From positions 4,154,001-4,218,000 of the forward strand of contig NC_135032.1 of NCBI RefSeq assembly GCF_051020975.1: DNA of 64,000 nucleotides, in the 5' to 3' direction. The stretch is from Osmia lignaria lignaria (taxonomy: Eukaryota; Arthropoda; Insecta; Hymenoptera; Megachilidae). Within the stretch, counting starts at the first letter, position 1; each line of letters starts with the position of its first letter. Below are positions 23,801-35,925 of this stretch, piece after piece. The notes beneath the pieces were generated by a model. It was not told the DNA's origin. It was given only the letters and a program-made list of their open reading frames with translations, and ran no database searches. The position numbers and the translations under genes are program-made.

Positions 23801-24345
23801 CGCAATAGTGCAGAGTTATCTCAAAGAAAGGGGCCACGGTGTTTCTGTATCTCTATTATGTTGGTGCGGCTTCGGAACTTTTAAATATCTTGATATATCT
23901 CGAGAACTACGCATCTGATCAAAAAATATCATAGAACATAAAAAGTAGGAAACTTAATTCTCTACAAAAAAGGTCTCTTAACATTTTGCCATAGCTCGCT
24001 TCGTTTCCGAGATATTTGCAGATTTATCACAAGGGAAGGGGCCTGACGGACATATTTCGAGATATTTCTTCTTCTTGTTGTTCTTCTTCTGCACAGCTAA
24101 GCTGGAAGTGGCATTTGCAGCTCGCACTAGTGCAGAGTTATCTCAAAGAAAGGGGCCACGGCGTTTCTGTATCTCTATTATGTTGGTGCGGCTTCGGAAC
24201 TTTTAAATATCTCGATATATCTCGAAAACTACGCTTCTGATCAAAAAATATCGTAGAACATAAATTGTAGGAAACATAATTCTCTACAAAAAAGGTCTCT
24301 TAACATTTTGCGATAGCTCGCTTCGTTTCCGAGATATTTGCAGAT
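17899..24345 (+). repeat. Array domain III: mixed A/B units without a dominant HOR
   Basis: About 20 units mix the markers of the flanking domains. ATCCCTATTATG units (18221, 19509, 21763, 22407), GAGGGAC units (18865, 22085) and GCAGATTCATCTC (20153) occur in changing order. Shorter local similarities exist: 20153 anticipates the unit that becomes part of the 9-mer at 25626, and 20797, with GCAGCGCGCAATAG, anticipates 26270. This domain looks like the unamplified source of the 9-mer that follows, though the direction is inferred. Confidence 0.7.
21040..21343 (+). repeat. Unit pair in which the upstream in-frame stop is lost (CATACCTCGC)
   Basis: Just upstream of phase 1, almost every unit reads CCATAGCTCGC, whose TAG closes the frame that is open through the pyrimidine tract. 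Near 21096 this unit reads CCATACCTCGC, so a 133-codon frame (20942-21343) runs across the unit boundary. The change is one of many scattered single-base variants. The resulting frame ends at the usual TGA and has no promoter or start context of note. I treat it as an incidental fusion and not a gene. Confidence 0.8.
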
Positions 24346-27300
24346 TTATCTCAAGGGAAGGGGCCTGACGGACATATTTCGAGATATTTCTTCTTCTTGT
24401 TGTTCTTCTTCTGCACAGCTAAGCTGGAAGTGGCATTTGCGGCTCGCACTAGTGCAGAGTTATCTCAAAGAAAGGGGCCACGGTGTTTCTGTATCCCTAT
24501 TATGTTGGTGCGGCTTCGGAACTTTTAAATATCTTGATATATCTCGAGAACTACGCATCTGATCAAAAAATATCATAGAACATAAAAAGTAGGAAACTTA
24601 ATTCTCTACAAAAAAGGTCTCTGAACATTTTGCCATAGCTCGCTTCGTTTCCGAGATATTTGCAGATTTATCTCAAGGGAAGGGGCCTGACGGACATATT
24701 TCGAGATATTTCTTCTTCTTGTTGTTCTTCTTCTGCACAGCTAAGCTGGAAGTGGCATTTGCGGCTCGCACTAGTGCAGAGTTATCTCAAAGAAAGGGGC
24801 CACGGTGTTTCTGTATCTCTATTATGTTGGTGCGGCTTCGGAACTTTTAAATATCTCGATATATCTCGAAAACTACGCTTCTGATCAAAAAATATCATAG
24901 AACATAAATTGTAGGAAACATAATTCTCTACAAAAAAGGTCTCTTAACATTTTGCCATAGCTCGCTTGGTTTCCGAGATATTTGCAGATTTATCTCAAGG
25001 GAAGGGGCCTGAGGGACATATTTCGAGATATTTCTTCTTCTTGTTGTTCTTCTTCTGCACAGCTAAGCTGGAAGTGGCATTTGCAGCTCGCAATAGTGCA
25101 GAGTTATCTCAAAGAAAGGGGCCACGGTGTTTCTGTATCTCTATTATGTTGGTGCGTCTTCGGAACTTTTAAATATCTTGATATATCTCGAGAACTACGC
25201 ATCTGATCAAAAAATATCATAGAACATAAAAAGTAGGAAACTTAATTCTCTACAAAAAAGGTCTCTTAACATTTTGCCATAGCTCGCTTCGTTTCCGAGA
25301 TATTTGCATATTTATCTCAAGGGAAGGGGCCTGACGGACATATTTCGAGATATTTCTTCTTCTTGTTGTTCTTCTTCTGCACAGCTGAGCTGGAAGTGGC
25401 ATTTGCGGCTCGCAATAGTGCAGAGTTATCTCAAAGAAAGGGGCCACGGTGTTTCTGTATCTCTATTATGTTGGTGCGGCTTCGGAACTTTTAAATATCT
25501 CGATATATCTCGAAAACTACGCTTCTGATCAAAAAATATCATAGAACGTAAATTGTAGGAAATATTATTCTCTACAAAAAAGGTCTCTTAACGTTTTGCC
25601 ATAGCTCGCTTCGTTTCCGAGATATTTGCAGATTCATCTCAAGGGAAGGGGTCTGACGGACATATTTCGAGATATTTCTTCTTCTTGTTGTTCTTCTTCT
25701 GCACAGCTAAGCTCGAAGTGGCATTTGCAGCTCGCAATAGTGCAGAGTTATTTCAAAGAAAGAGGCCACGGTGTTTCTGTACCTCTATTATGTTGGTGCA
25801 GCTTCGGAACTTTTAAATATCTTGATATATCTCGAGAACTACGCATCTGATCAAAAAATATCATCGAACATAAAAAGTAGGAAACTTAATTCTCTACAAA
25901 AAAGGTCTCTTAACATTTTGCCATAGCTCGCTTCGTTTCCGAGATATTTGCAGATTTATCTCAAGGGAAGTGGCCTGACGGACATATTTCGAGATATTTC
26001 TTCTTCTTGTTGTTCTTCTTCTGCACAGCTAAGCTGGAAGTGGCATTTGCAGCTCGCAATAGTGCAGAGTTATCCCAAAGAAAGGGGCCACGGTGTTTCT
26101 GTATCTCTATTATGTTGGTGCGGCTTCGGAACTTTTAAATATCTCGATATATCTCGAAAACTACGCTTCTGATCAAAAAATATCATAGAACATAAATTGT
26201 AGGAAACATAATTCTCTACAAAAAAGGTCTCTTAACATTTTGCCATAGCTCGCTTCGTTTCCGAGATATTTGCAGATTTATCTCAAGGGAAGGGGCCTGA
26301 CGGACATATTTCGAGATATTTCTTCTTCTTGTTGTTCTTCTTCTGCACAGCTAAGCTGGAAGTGGCATTTGCAGCGCGCAATAGTGCAGAGTTATCTCAA
26401 AGAAAGGGGCCACGGTGTTTCTGTATCTCTATTATGTTGGTGCGGCTTCGGAACTTTTAAATATCTTGATATATCTCGAGAACTACGCATCTGATCAAAA
26501 AATATCATACTACATAAAAAGTAGGAAACTTAATTCTCTACAAGAAAGGTCTCTAAACATTTTGCCATAGCTCGCTTCGTTTCCGAGATATTTGCAGATT
26601 TATCTCAAGGGAAGGGGCCTGACGGACATATTTCGAGATATTTCTTCTTCTTGTTGTTCTTCTTCTGCACAGCTAAGCTGGAAGTGGCATTTGCAGCTCG
26701 CAATAGTGCAGAGTTATCTCAAAGAGAGGGGCCACGGTGTTTCTGTATCTCTATTATGTTGGTGCGGCTTCGGAACTTTTAAGTATCTTGATCTATCTCG
26801 AGAACTACGCATCTGATCAAAAAATATCATAGAACATAAAAAGTAGGAAACATAATTCTCTACAAAAACGGTCTCTTAACATTTTGCCATAGCTCGCTTC
26901 GTTTCCGAGATATTTTCAGATACATCTCAAGGGAAGGGGCCTGACGGACATATTTCGAGATATTTCTTCTTCTTGTTGTTCTTCTTCTGCACAGCTAAGC
27001 TGGAAGTGGCATTTGCGGCTCGCACTAGTGCAGAGTTATCTCAACGAAAGGGGCCACGGTGTTTCTGTATCTCTATTATGTTGGTGCGGCTTCGGAACTT
27101 TTAAATATCTCGATATATCTCGAAAACTACGCTTCTGAACAAAAAATATCATAGAACATAAATTGTAGGAAACTTAATTCTCTACAAAAAAGGTCGCTTA
27201 ACATTTTGCCATAGCTCGCTTCGTTTCCGAGATATTTGCATATTTATCTCAAGGGAAGGGGCCTGACGGACATATTTCGAGATATTTCTTCTTCTTGTTG

Positions 27301-30300
27301 TTCTTCTTCTGCACAGCTAAGCTGGAAGTGGCATTTGCGGCTCGCACTAGTGCAGAGTTATCTCAAAGAAAGGGGCCACGGTGTTTCTGTATCCCTATTA
27401 TGTTGGTGCGGCTTCGGAACTTTTAAATATCTTGATATATCTCGAGAACTACGCATCTGATCAAAAAATATCATAGAACATAAAAAGTAGGAAACTTAAT
27501 TCTCTACAAAAAAGGTCTCTGAACATTTTGCCATAGCTCGCTTCGTTTCCGAGATATTTGCAGATTTATCTCAAGGGAAGGGGCCTGACGGACATATTTC
27601 GAGATATTTCTTCTTCTTGTTGTTCTTCTTCTGCACAGCTAAGCTGGAAGTGGCATTTGCGGCTCGCACTAGTGCAGAGTTATCTCAAAGAAAGGGGCCA
27701 CGGTGTTTCTGTATCTCTATTATGTTGGTGCGGCTTCGGAACTTTTAAATATCTCGATATATCTCGAAAACTACGCTTCTGATCAAAAAATATCATAGAA
27801 CATAAATTGTAGGAAACATAATTCTCTACAAAAAAGGTCTCTTAACATTTTGCCATAGCTCGCTTGGTTTCCGAGATATTTGCAGATTTATCTCAAGGGA
27901 AGGGGCCTGAGGGACATATTTCGAGATATTTCTTCTTCTTGTTGTTCTTCTTCTGCACAGCTAAGCTGGAAGTGGCATTTGCAGCTCGCAATAGTGCAGA
28001 GTTATCTCAAAGAAAGGGGCCACGGTGTTTCTGTATCTCTATTATGTTGGTGCGTCTTCGGAACTTTTAAATATCTTGATATATCTCGAGAACTACGCAT
28101 CTGACCAAAAAATATCATAGAACATAAAAAGTAGGAAACTTAATTCTCTACAAAAAAGGTCTCTTAACATTTTGCCATAGCTCGCTTCGTTTCCGAGATA
28201 TTTGCATATTTATCTCAAGGGAAGGGGCCTGACGGACATATTTCGAGATATTTCTTCTTCTTGTTGTTCTTCTTCTGCACAGCTGAGCTGGAAGTGGCAT
28301 TTGCGGCTCGCAATAGTGCAGAGTTATCTCAAAGAAAGGGGCCACGGTGTTTCTGTATCTCTATTATGTTGGTGCGGCTTCGGAACTTTTAAATATCTCG
28401 ATATATCTCGAAAACTACGCTTCTGATCAAAAAATATCATAGAACGTAAATTGTAGGAAATATTATTCTCTACAAAAAAGGTCTCTTAACGTTTTGCCAT
28501 AGCTCGCTTCGTTTCCGAGATATTTGCAGATTCATCTCAAGGGAAGGGGTCTGACGGACATATTTCGAGATATTTCTTCTTCTTGTTGTTCTTCTTCTGC
28601 ACAGCTAAGCTCGAAGTGGCATTTGCAGCTCGCAATAGTGCAGAGTTATTTCAAAGAAAGAGGCCACGGTGTTTCTGTACCTCTATTATGTTGGTGCAGC
28701 TTCGGAACTTTTAAATATCTTGATATATCTCGAGAACTACGCATCTGATCAAAAAATATCATCGAACATAAAAAGTAGGAAACTTAATTCTCTACAAAAA
28801 AGGTCTCTTAACATTTTGCCATAGCTCGCTTCGTTTCCGAGATATTTGCAGATTTATCTCAAGGGAAGTGGCCTGACGGACATATTTCGAGATATTTCTT
28901 CTTCTTGTTGTTCTTCTTCTGCACAGCTAAGCTGGAAGTGGCATTTGCAGCTCGCAATAGTGCAGAGTTATCCCAAAGAAAGGGGCCACGGTGTTTCTGT
29001 ATCTCTATTATGTTGGTGCGGCTTCGGAACTTTTAAATATCTCGATATATCTCGAAAACTACGCTTCTGATCAAAAAATATCATAGAACATAAATTGTAG
29101 GAAACATAATTCTCTACAAAAAAGGTCTCTTAACATTTTGCCATAGCTCGCTTCGTTTCCGAGATATTTGCAGATTTATCTCAAGGGAAGGGGCCTGACG
29201 GACATATTTCGAGATATTTCTTCTTCTTGTTGTTCTTCTTCTGCACAGCTAAGCTGGAAGTGGCATTTGCAGCGCGCAATAGTGCAGAGTTATCTCAAAG
29301 AAAGGGGCCACGGTGTTTCTGTATCTCTATTATGTTGGTGCGGCTTCGGAACTTTTAAATATCTTGATATATCTCGAGAACTACGCATCTGATCAAAAAA
29401 TATCATACTACATAAAAAGTAGGAAACTTAATTCTCTACAAGAAAGGTCTCTAAACATTTTGCCATAGCTCGCTTCGTTTCCGAGATATTTGCAGATTTA
29501 TCTCAAGGGAAGGGGCCTGACGGACATATTTCGAGATATTTCTTCTTCTTGTTGTTCTTCTTCTGCACAGCTAAGCTGGAAGTGGCATTTGCAGCTCGCA
29601 ATAGTGCAGAGTTATCTCAAAGAGAGGGGCCACGGTGTTTCTGTATCTCTATTATGTTGGTGCGGCTTCGGAACTTTTAAGTATCTTGATCTATCTCGAG
29701 AACTACGCATCTGATCAAAAAATATCATAGAACATAAAAAGTAGGAAACATAATTCTCTACAAAAACGGTCTCTTAACATTTTGCCATAGCTCGCTTCGT
29801 TTCCGAGATATTTTCAGATACATCTCAAGGGAAGGGGCCTGACGGACATATTTCGAGATATTTCTTCTTCTTGTTGTTCTTCTTCTGCACAGCTAAGCTG
29901 GAAGTGGCATTTGCGGCTCGCACTAGTGCAGAGTTATCTCAACGAAAGGGGCCACGGTGTTTCTGTATCTCTATTATGTTGGTGCGGCTTCGGAACTTTT
30001 AAATATCTCGATATATCTCGAAAACTACGCTTCTGAACAAAAAATATCATAGAACATAAATTGTAGGAAACTTAATTCTCTACAAAAAAGGTCGCTTAAC
30101 ATTTTGCCATAGCTCGCTTCGTTTCCGAGATATTTGCATATTTATCTCAAGGGAAGGGGCCTGACGGACATATTTCGAGATATTTCTTCTTCTTGTTGTT
30201 CTTCTTCTGCACAGCTAAGCTGGAAGTGGCATTTGCGGCTCGCACTAGTGCAGAGTTATCTCAAAGAAAGGGGCCACGGTGTTTCTGTATCCCTATTATG

Positions 30301-33165
30301 TTGGTGCGGCTTCGGAACTTTTAAATATCTTGATATATCTCGAGAACTACGCATCTGATCAAAAAATATCATAGAACATAAAAAGTAGGAAACTTAATTC
30401 TCTACAAAAAAGGTCTCTGAACATTTTGCCATAGCTCGCTTCGTTTCCGAGATATTTGCAGATTTATCTCAAGGGAAGGGGCCTGACGGACATATTTCGA
30501 GATATTTCTTCTTCTTGTTGTTCTTCTTCTGCACAGCTAAGCTGGAAGTGGCATTTGCGGCTCGCACTAGTGCAGAGTTATCTCAAAGAAAGGGGCCACG
30601 GTGTTTCTGTATCTCTATTATGTTGGTGCGGCTTCGGAACTTTTAAATATCTCGATATATCTCGAAAACTACGCTTCTGATCAAAAAATATCATAGAACA
30701 TAAATTGTAGGAAACATAATTCTCTACAAAAAAGGTCTCTTAACATTTTGCCATAGCTCGCTTGGTTTCCGAGATATTTGCAGATTTATCTCAAGGGAAG
30801 GGGCCTGAGGGACATATTTCGAGATATTTCTTCTTCTTGTTGTTCTTCTTCTGCACAGCTAAGCTGGAAGTGGCATTTGCAGCTCGCAATAGTGCAGAGT
30901 TATCTCAAAGAAAGGGGCCACGGTGTTTCTGTATCTCTATTATGTTGGTGCGTCTTCGGAACTTTTAAATATCTTGATATATCTCGAGAACTACGCATCT
31001 GATCAAAAAATATCATAGAACATAAAAAGTAGGAAACTTAATTCTCTACAAAAAAGGTCTCTTAACATTTTGCCATAGCTCGCTTCGTTTCCGAGATATT
31101 TGCATATTTATCTCAAGGGAAGGGGCCTGACGGACATATTTCGAGATATTTCTTCTTCTTGTTGTTCTTCTTCTGCACAGCTGAGCTGGAAGTGGCATTT
31201 GCGGCTCGCAATAGTGCAGAGTTATCTCAAAGAAAGGGGCCACGGTGTTTCTGTATCTCTATTATGTTGGTGCGGCTTCGGAACTTTTAAATATCTCGAT
31301 ATATCTCGAAAACTACGCTTCTGATCAAAAAATATCATAGAACGTAAATTGTAGGAAATATTATTCTCTACAAAAAAGGTCTCTTAACGTTTTGCCATAG
31401 CTCGCTTCGTTTCCGAGATATTTGCAGATTCATCTCAAGGGAAGGGGTCTGACGGACATATTTCGAGATATTTCTTCTTCTTGTTGTTCTTCTTCTGCAC
31501 AGCTAAGCTCGAAGTGGCATTTGCAGCTCGCAATAGTGCAGAGTTATTTCAAAGAAAGAGGCCACGGTGTTTCTGTACCTCTATTATGTTGGTGCAGCTT
31601 CGGAACTTTTAAATATCTTGATATATCTCGAGAACTACGCATCTGATCAAAAAATATCATCGAACATAAAAAGTAGGAAACTTAATTCTCTACAAAAAAG
31701 GTCTCTTAACATTTTGCCATAGCTCGCTTCGTTTCCGAGATATTTGCAGATTTATCTCAAGGGAAGTGGCCTGACGGACATATTTCGAGATATTTCTTCT
31801 TCTTGTTGTTCTTCTTCTGCACAGCTAAGCTGGAAGTGGCATTTGCAGCTCGCAATAGTGCAGAGTTATCCCAAAGAAAGGGGCCACGGTGTTTCTGTAT
31901 CTCTATTATGTTGGTGCGGCTTCGGAACTTTTAAATATCTCGATATATCTCGAAAACTACGCTTCTGATCAAAAAATATCATAGAACATAAATTGTAGGA
32001 AACATAATTCTCTACAAAAAAGGTCTCTTAACATTTTGCCATAGCTCGCTTCGTTTCCGAGATATTTGCAGATTTATCTCAAGGGAAGGGGCCTGACGGA
32101 CATATTTCGAGATATTTCTTCTTCTTGTTGTTCTTCTTCTGCACAGCTAAGCTGGAAGTGGCATTTGCAGCGCGCAATAGTGCAGAGTTATCTCAAAGAA
32201 AGGGGCCACGGTGTTTCTGTATCTCTATTATGTTGGTGCGGCTTCGGAACTTTTAAATATCTTGATATATCTCGAGAACTACGCATCTGATCAAAAAATA
32301 TCATACTACATAAAAAGTAGGAAACTTAATTCTCTACAAGAAAGGTCTCTAAACATTTTGCCATAGCTCGCTTCGTTTCCGAGATATTTGCAGATTTATC
32401 TCAAGGGAAGGGGCCTGACGGACATATTTCGAGATATTTCTTCTTCTTGTTGTTCTTCTTCTGCACAGCTAAGCTGGAAGTGGCATTTGCAGCTCGCAAT
32501 AGTGCAGAGTTATCTCAAAGAGAGGGGCCACGGTGTTTCTGTATCTCTATTATGTTGGTGCGGCTTCGGAACTTTTAAGTATCTTGATCTATCTCGAGAA
32601 CTACGCATCTGATCAAAAAATATCATAGAACATAAAAAGTAGGAAACATAATTCTCTACAAAAACGGTCTCTTAACATTTTGCCATAGCTCGCTTCGTTT
32701 CCGAGATATTTTCAGATACATCTCAAGGGAAGGGGCCTGACGGACATATTTCGAGATATTTCTTCTTCTTGTTGTTCTTCTTCTGCACAGCTAAGCTGGA
32801 AGTGGCATCTGCGGCTCGCACTAGTGCAGAGTTATCTCAACGAAAGGGGCCACGGTGTTTCTGTATCTCTATTATGTTGGTGCGGCTTCGGAACTTTTAA
32901 ATATCTCGATATATCTCGAAAACTACGCTTCTGAACAAAAAATATCATAGAACATAAATTGTAGGAAACTTAATTCTCTACAAAAAAGGTCGCTTAACAT
33001 TTTGCCATAGCTCGCTTCGTTTCCGAGATATTTGCATATTTATCTCAAGGGAAGGGGCCTGACGGACATATTTCGAGATATTTCTTCTTCTTGTTGTTCT
33101 TCTTCTGCACAGCTAAGCTGGAAGTGGCATTTGCGGCTCGCACTAGTGCAGAGTTATCTCAAAGA
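24346..33165 (+). repeat. 9-unit (2,898 bp) higher-order repeat, three tandem copies
   Basis: Copies run about 24346-27243, 27244-30141 and 30142-33039, with homology at the 2,898 bp offset continuing to about 33165. I label the nine members M1 to M9, with anchors in the second copy at 27236 (M1), 27558, 27880, 28202, 28524, 28846, 29168, 29490 and 29812 (M9). Each carries fixed markers: CTCTGAACATTTTG at the M1/M2 junction (24621, 27519, 30417), GAGGGAC plus GTGCGTCTTC in M3, GCATATTTATC in M4, GCAGATTCATC in M5, TATCCCAAAG in M6, GCAGCGCGC in M7, TGATCTATCTCG in M8 and TATTTTCAGATACATC in M9. By eye the copies differ only at isolated bases, such as C at about 28105 and C at about 32809. This is the youngest large amplification in the window. 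Confidence 0.95.
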
Positions 33166-33169
33166 ACGG

Positions 33170-35925
33170 GGCCACGGTGTTTCTGTATCTCTATTATGTT
33201 GGTGCGGCTTCGGAACTTTTAAATATCTCGATATATCTCGAAAACTACGCTTCTGATCAAAAAATATCATAGAACATAAATTGTAGGAAGCATAATTCTC
33301 TACAAAAAAGGTCTCTTAACATTTTGCCATAGCTCGCTTCGTTTCCGAGATATTTGCAGATATATCTCAAGGGAAGGGGCCTGACGGACATATTTCGAGA
33401 TATTTCTTCTTCTTGTTGTTCTTCTTCTGCACAGCTAAGCTGGAAGTGGCATTTGCGGCTCGCACTGGTGCACAGTTATCTCAAAGAAAGGGGCCACGGT
33501 GTTTCTGTATCTCTATTATGTTGGTGCGTCTTCGGAACTTTTAAATATCTCGATATATCTCGAAAACTACGCTTCTGATCAAAAAATATCATAGAACATA
33601 AATTGTAGGAAACATAATTCTCTCCAAAAACGTCTCTTAACATTTTGCCATAGCTCGCTTCGTTTCCGAGATATTTGCAGATTCAGCTCAAAGGAACTGG
33701 CCTGACGGACATATTTCGAGATATTTCTTCTTCTTGTTGTTCTTCCTCTGCACAGCTAAGCTGGAAGTGGCATTTACAGCTCGCCATAGTGCACAGTTAT
33801 CTCAAAGAAAGGGGCCACGGTGTTTCTGTATCTCTATTATGTTGGTGCGGCTTCGGAACTTTTAAATATCTTGATATATCTCGAGAACTACGCATCTGAT
33901 CAAAAAATATCATAGAACATAAAAAGTAGGAAACTTAATTCTCTACAAAAAAGGTCTCTTAACATTTTGCCATAGCTCGCTTCGTTTCCGAGATATTTGC
34001 AGATTTATCTCAAGGGAAGGGGCCTGACGGACATATTTCGAGATATTTCTTCTTCTTGTTGTTCTTCTTCTGCACAGCTAAGCTGGAAGTGGCATTTGCA
34101 GCTCGCACTAGTGCAGAGTTATCTCAAAGAAAGGGGCCACGGTGTTTCTGTATCTCTATTATGTTGGTGCGGCTTCGGAACTTTTAAATATCTCGATATA
34201 TCTCGAAAACTACGCTTGTGATCAAAAAATATCATAGAACATAAATTGTAGGAAACATAATTCTCTACAAAAAAGGTCTCTTAACATTTTGCCATAGCTC
34301 GCTTGGTTTCCGAGATATTTGCAGATTTATCTCAAGGGAAGGGGCCTGAGGGACATATTTCGAGATATTTCTTCTTCTTGTTGTTCTTCTTCTGCACAGC
34401 TAAGCTGGAAGTGGCATTTGCAGCTCGCACTAGTGCAGAGTTATCTCAAAGAAAGGGGCCACGGTGTTTCTGTATCTCTATTATGTTGGTGCGGCTTCGG
34501 AACTTTTAAATATCTCGATATATCTCGAAAACTACGCTTCTGATCAAAAAATATCATAGAACATAAATTGTAGGAAACATAATTCTCTACAAAAAAGGTC
34601 TCTTAACATTTTGCGATAGCTCGCTTCGTTTCCGAGATATTTGCAGATTTATCTCAAGGGAAGGGGCCTGACGGACATATTTCGAGATATTTCTTCTTCT
34701 TGTTGTTCTTCTTCTGCACAGCTAAGCTGGAAGTGGCATTTGCGGCTCGCACTAGTGCAGAGTTATCTCAAAGAAAGGGGCCACGGTGTTTCTGTATCCC
34801 TATTATGTTGGTGCGGCTTCGGAACTTTTAAATATCTTGATATATCTCGAGAACTACGCATCTGATCAAAAAATATCATAGAACATAAAAAGTAGGAAAC
34901 TTAATTCTCTACAAAAACGGTCTCTTAACATTTTGCCATAGCTCGCTTCGTTTCCGAGATATTTGCAGATTTATCTCAAGGGAAGGGGCCTGACGGACAT
35001 ATTTCGAGATATTTCTTCTTCTTGTTGTTCTTCTTCTGCACAGCTAAGCTGGAAGTGGCATTTGCGGCTCGCACTAGTGCAGAGTTATCTCAAAGAAAGG
35101 GGCCACGGTGTTTCTGTATCTCTATTATGTTGGTGCGGCTTCGGAACTTTTAAATATCTCGATATATCTCGAAAACTACGCTTCTGATCAAAAAATATCA
35201 TAGAACATAAATTGTAGGAAACATAATTCTCTACAAAAAAGGTCTCTTAACATTTTGCCATAGCTCGCTTCGTTTCCGAGATATTTGCAGATTTATCTCA
35301 AGGGAAGGGGCCTGACGGACATATTTCGAGATATTTCTTCTTCTTGTTGTTCTTCTTCTGCACAGCTAAGCTGGAAGTGGCATTTGCAGCGCGCAATAGT
35401 GCAGAGTTATCTCAAAGAAAGGGGCCACGGTGTTTCTGTATCTCTATTATGTTGGTGCGGCTTCGGAACTTTTAAATATCTTGATATATCTCGAGAACTA
35501 CGCATCTGATCAAAAAATATCATACTACATAAAAAGTAGGAAACTTAATTCTCTACAAGAAAGGTCTCTAAACATTTTGCCGTAGCTCGCTTCGTTTCCG
35601 AGATATTTGCAGATTTATCTCAAGGGAAGGGGCCTGACGGACATATTTCGAGATATTTCTTCTTCTTGTTGTTCTTCTTCTGCACAGCTAAGCTGGAAGT
35701 GGCATTTGCAGCTCGCAATAGTGCAGAGTTATCTCAAAGAAAGGGGCCACGGTGTTTCTGTATCTCTATTATGTTGGTGCGTCTTCGGAACTTTTAAATA
35801 TCTTGATATATCTCGAGAACTACGCATCTGATCAAAAAATATCATAGAACATAAAAAGTAGGAAACTTAATTCTCTACAAAAAAGGTCTCTTAACATTTT
35901 GCCATAGCTCGCTTCGTTTCCGAGA
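33170..35925 (+). repeat. 2.76 kb block, first copy (second copy 6,761 bp downstream)
   Basis: This block of about 8.6 units recurs at 39931-42686. Shared markers: GTAGGAAGCATAATTC (near 33284 and 40045), CTCGCCATAGTG (near 33781 and 40542), ACGCTTGTGATC (near 34212 and 40973), and GCCGTAGCTCGC (near 35579 and 42340). It contains a 321 bp unit, so the offset is 21 units less one base. Differences are few: GTGCACAG against GTGCAGAG near 33793/40554, and TCGAGATA against TCGCGATA near 35007/41768. Confidence 0.9.
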
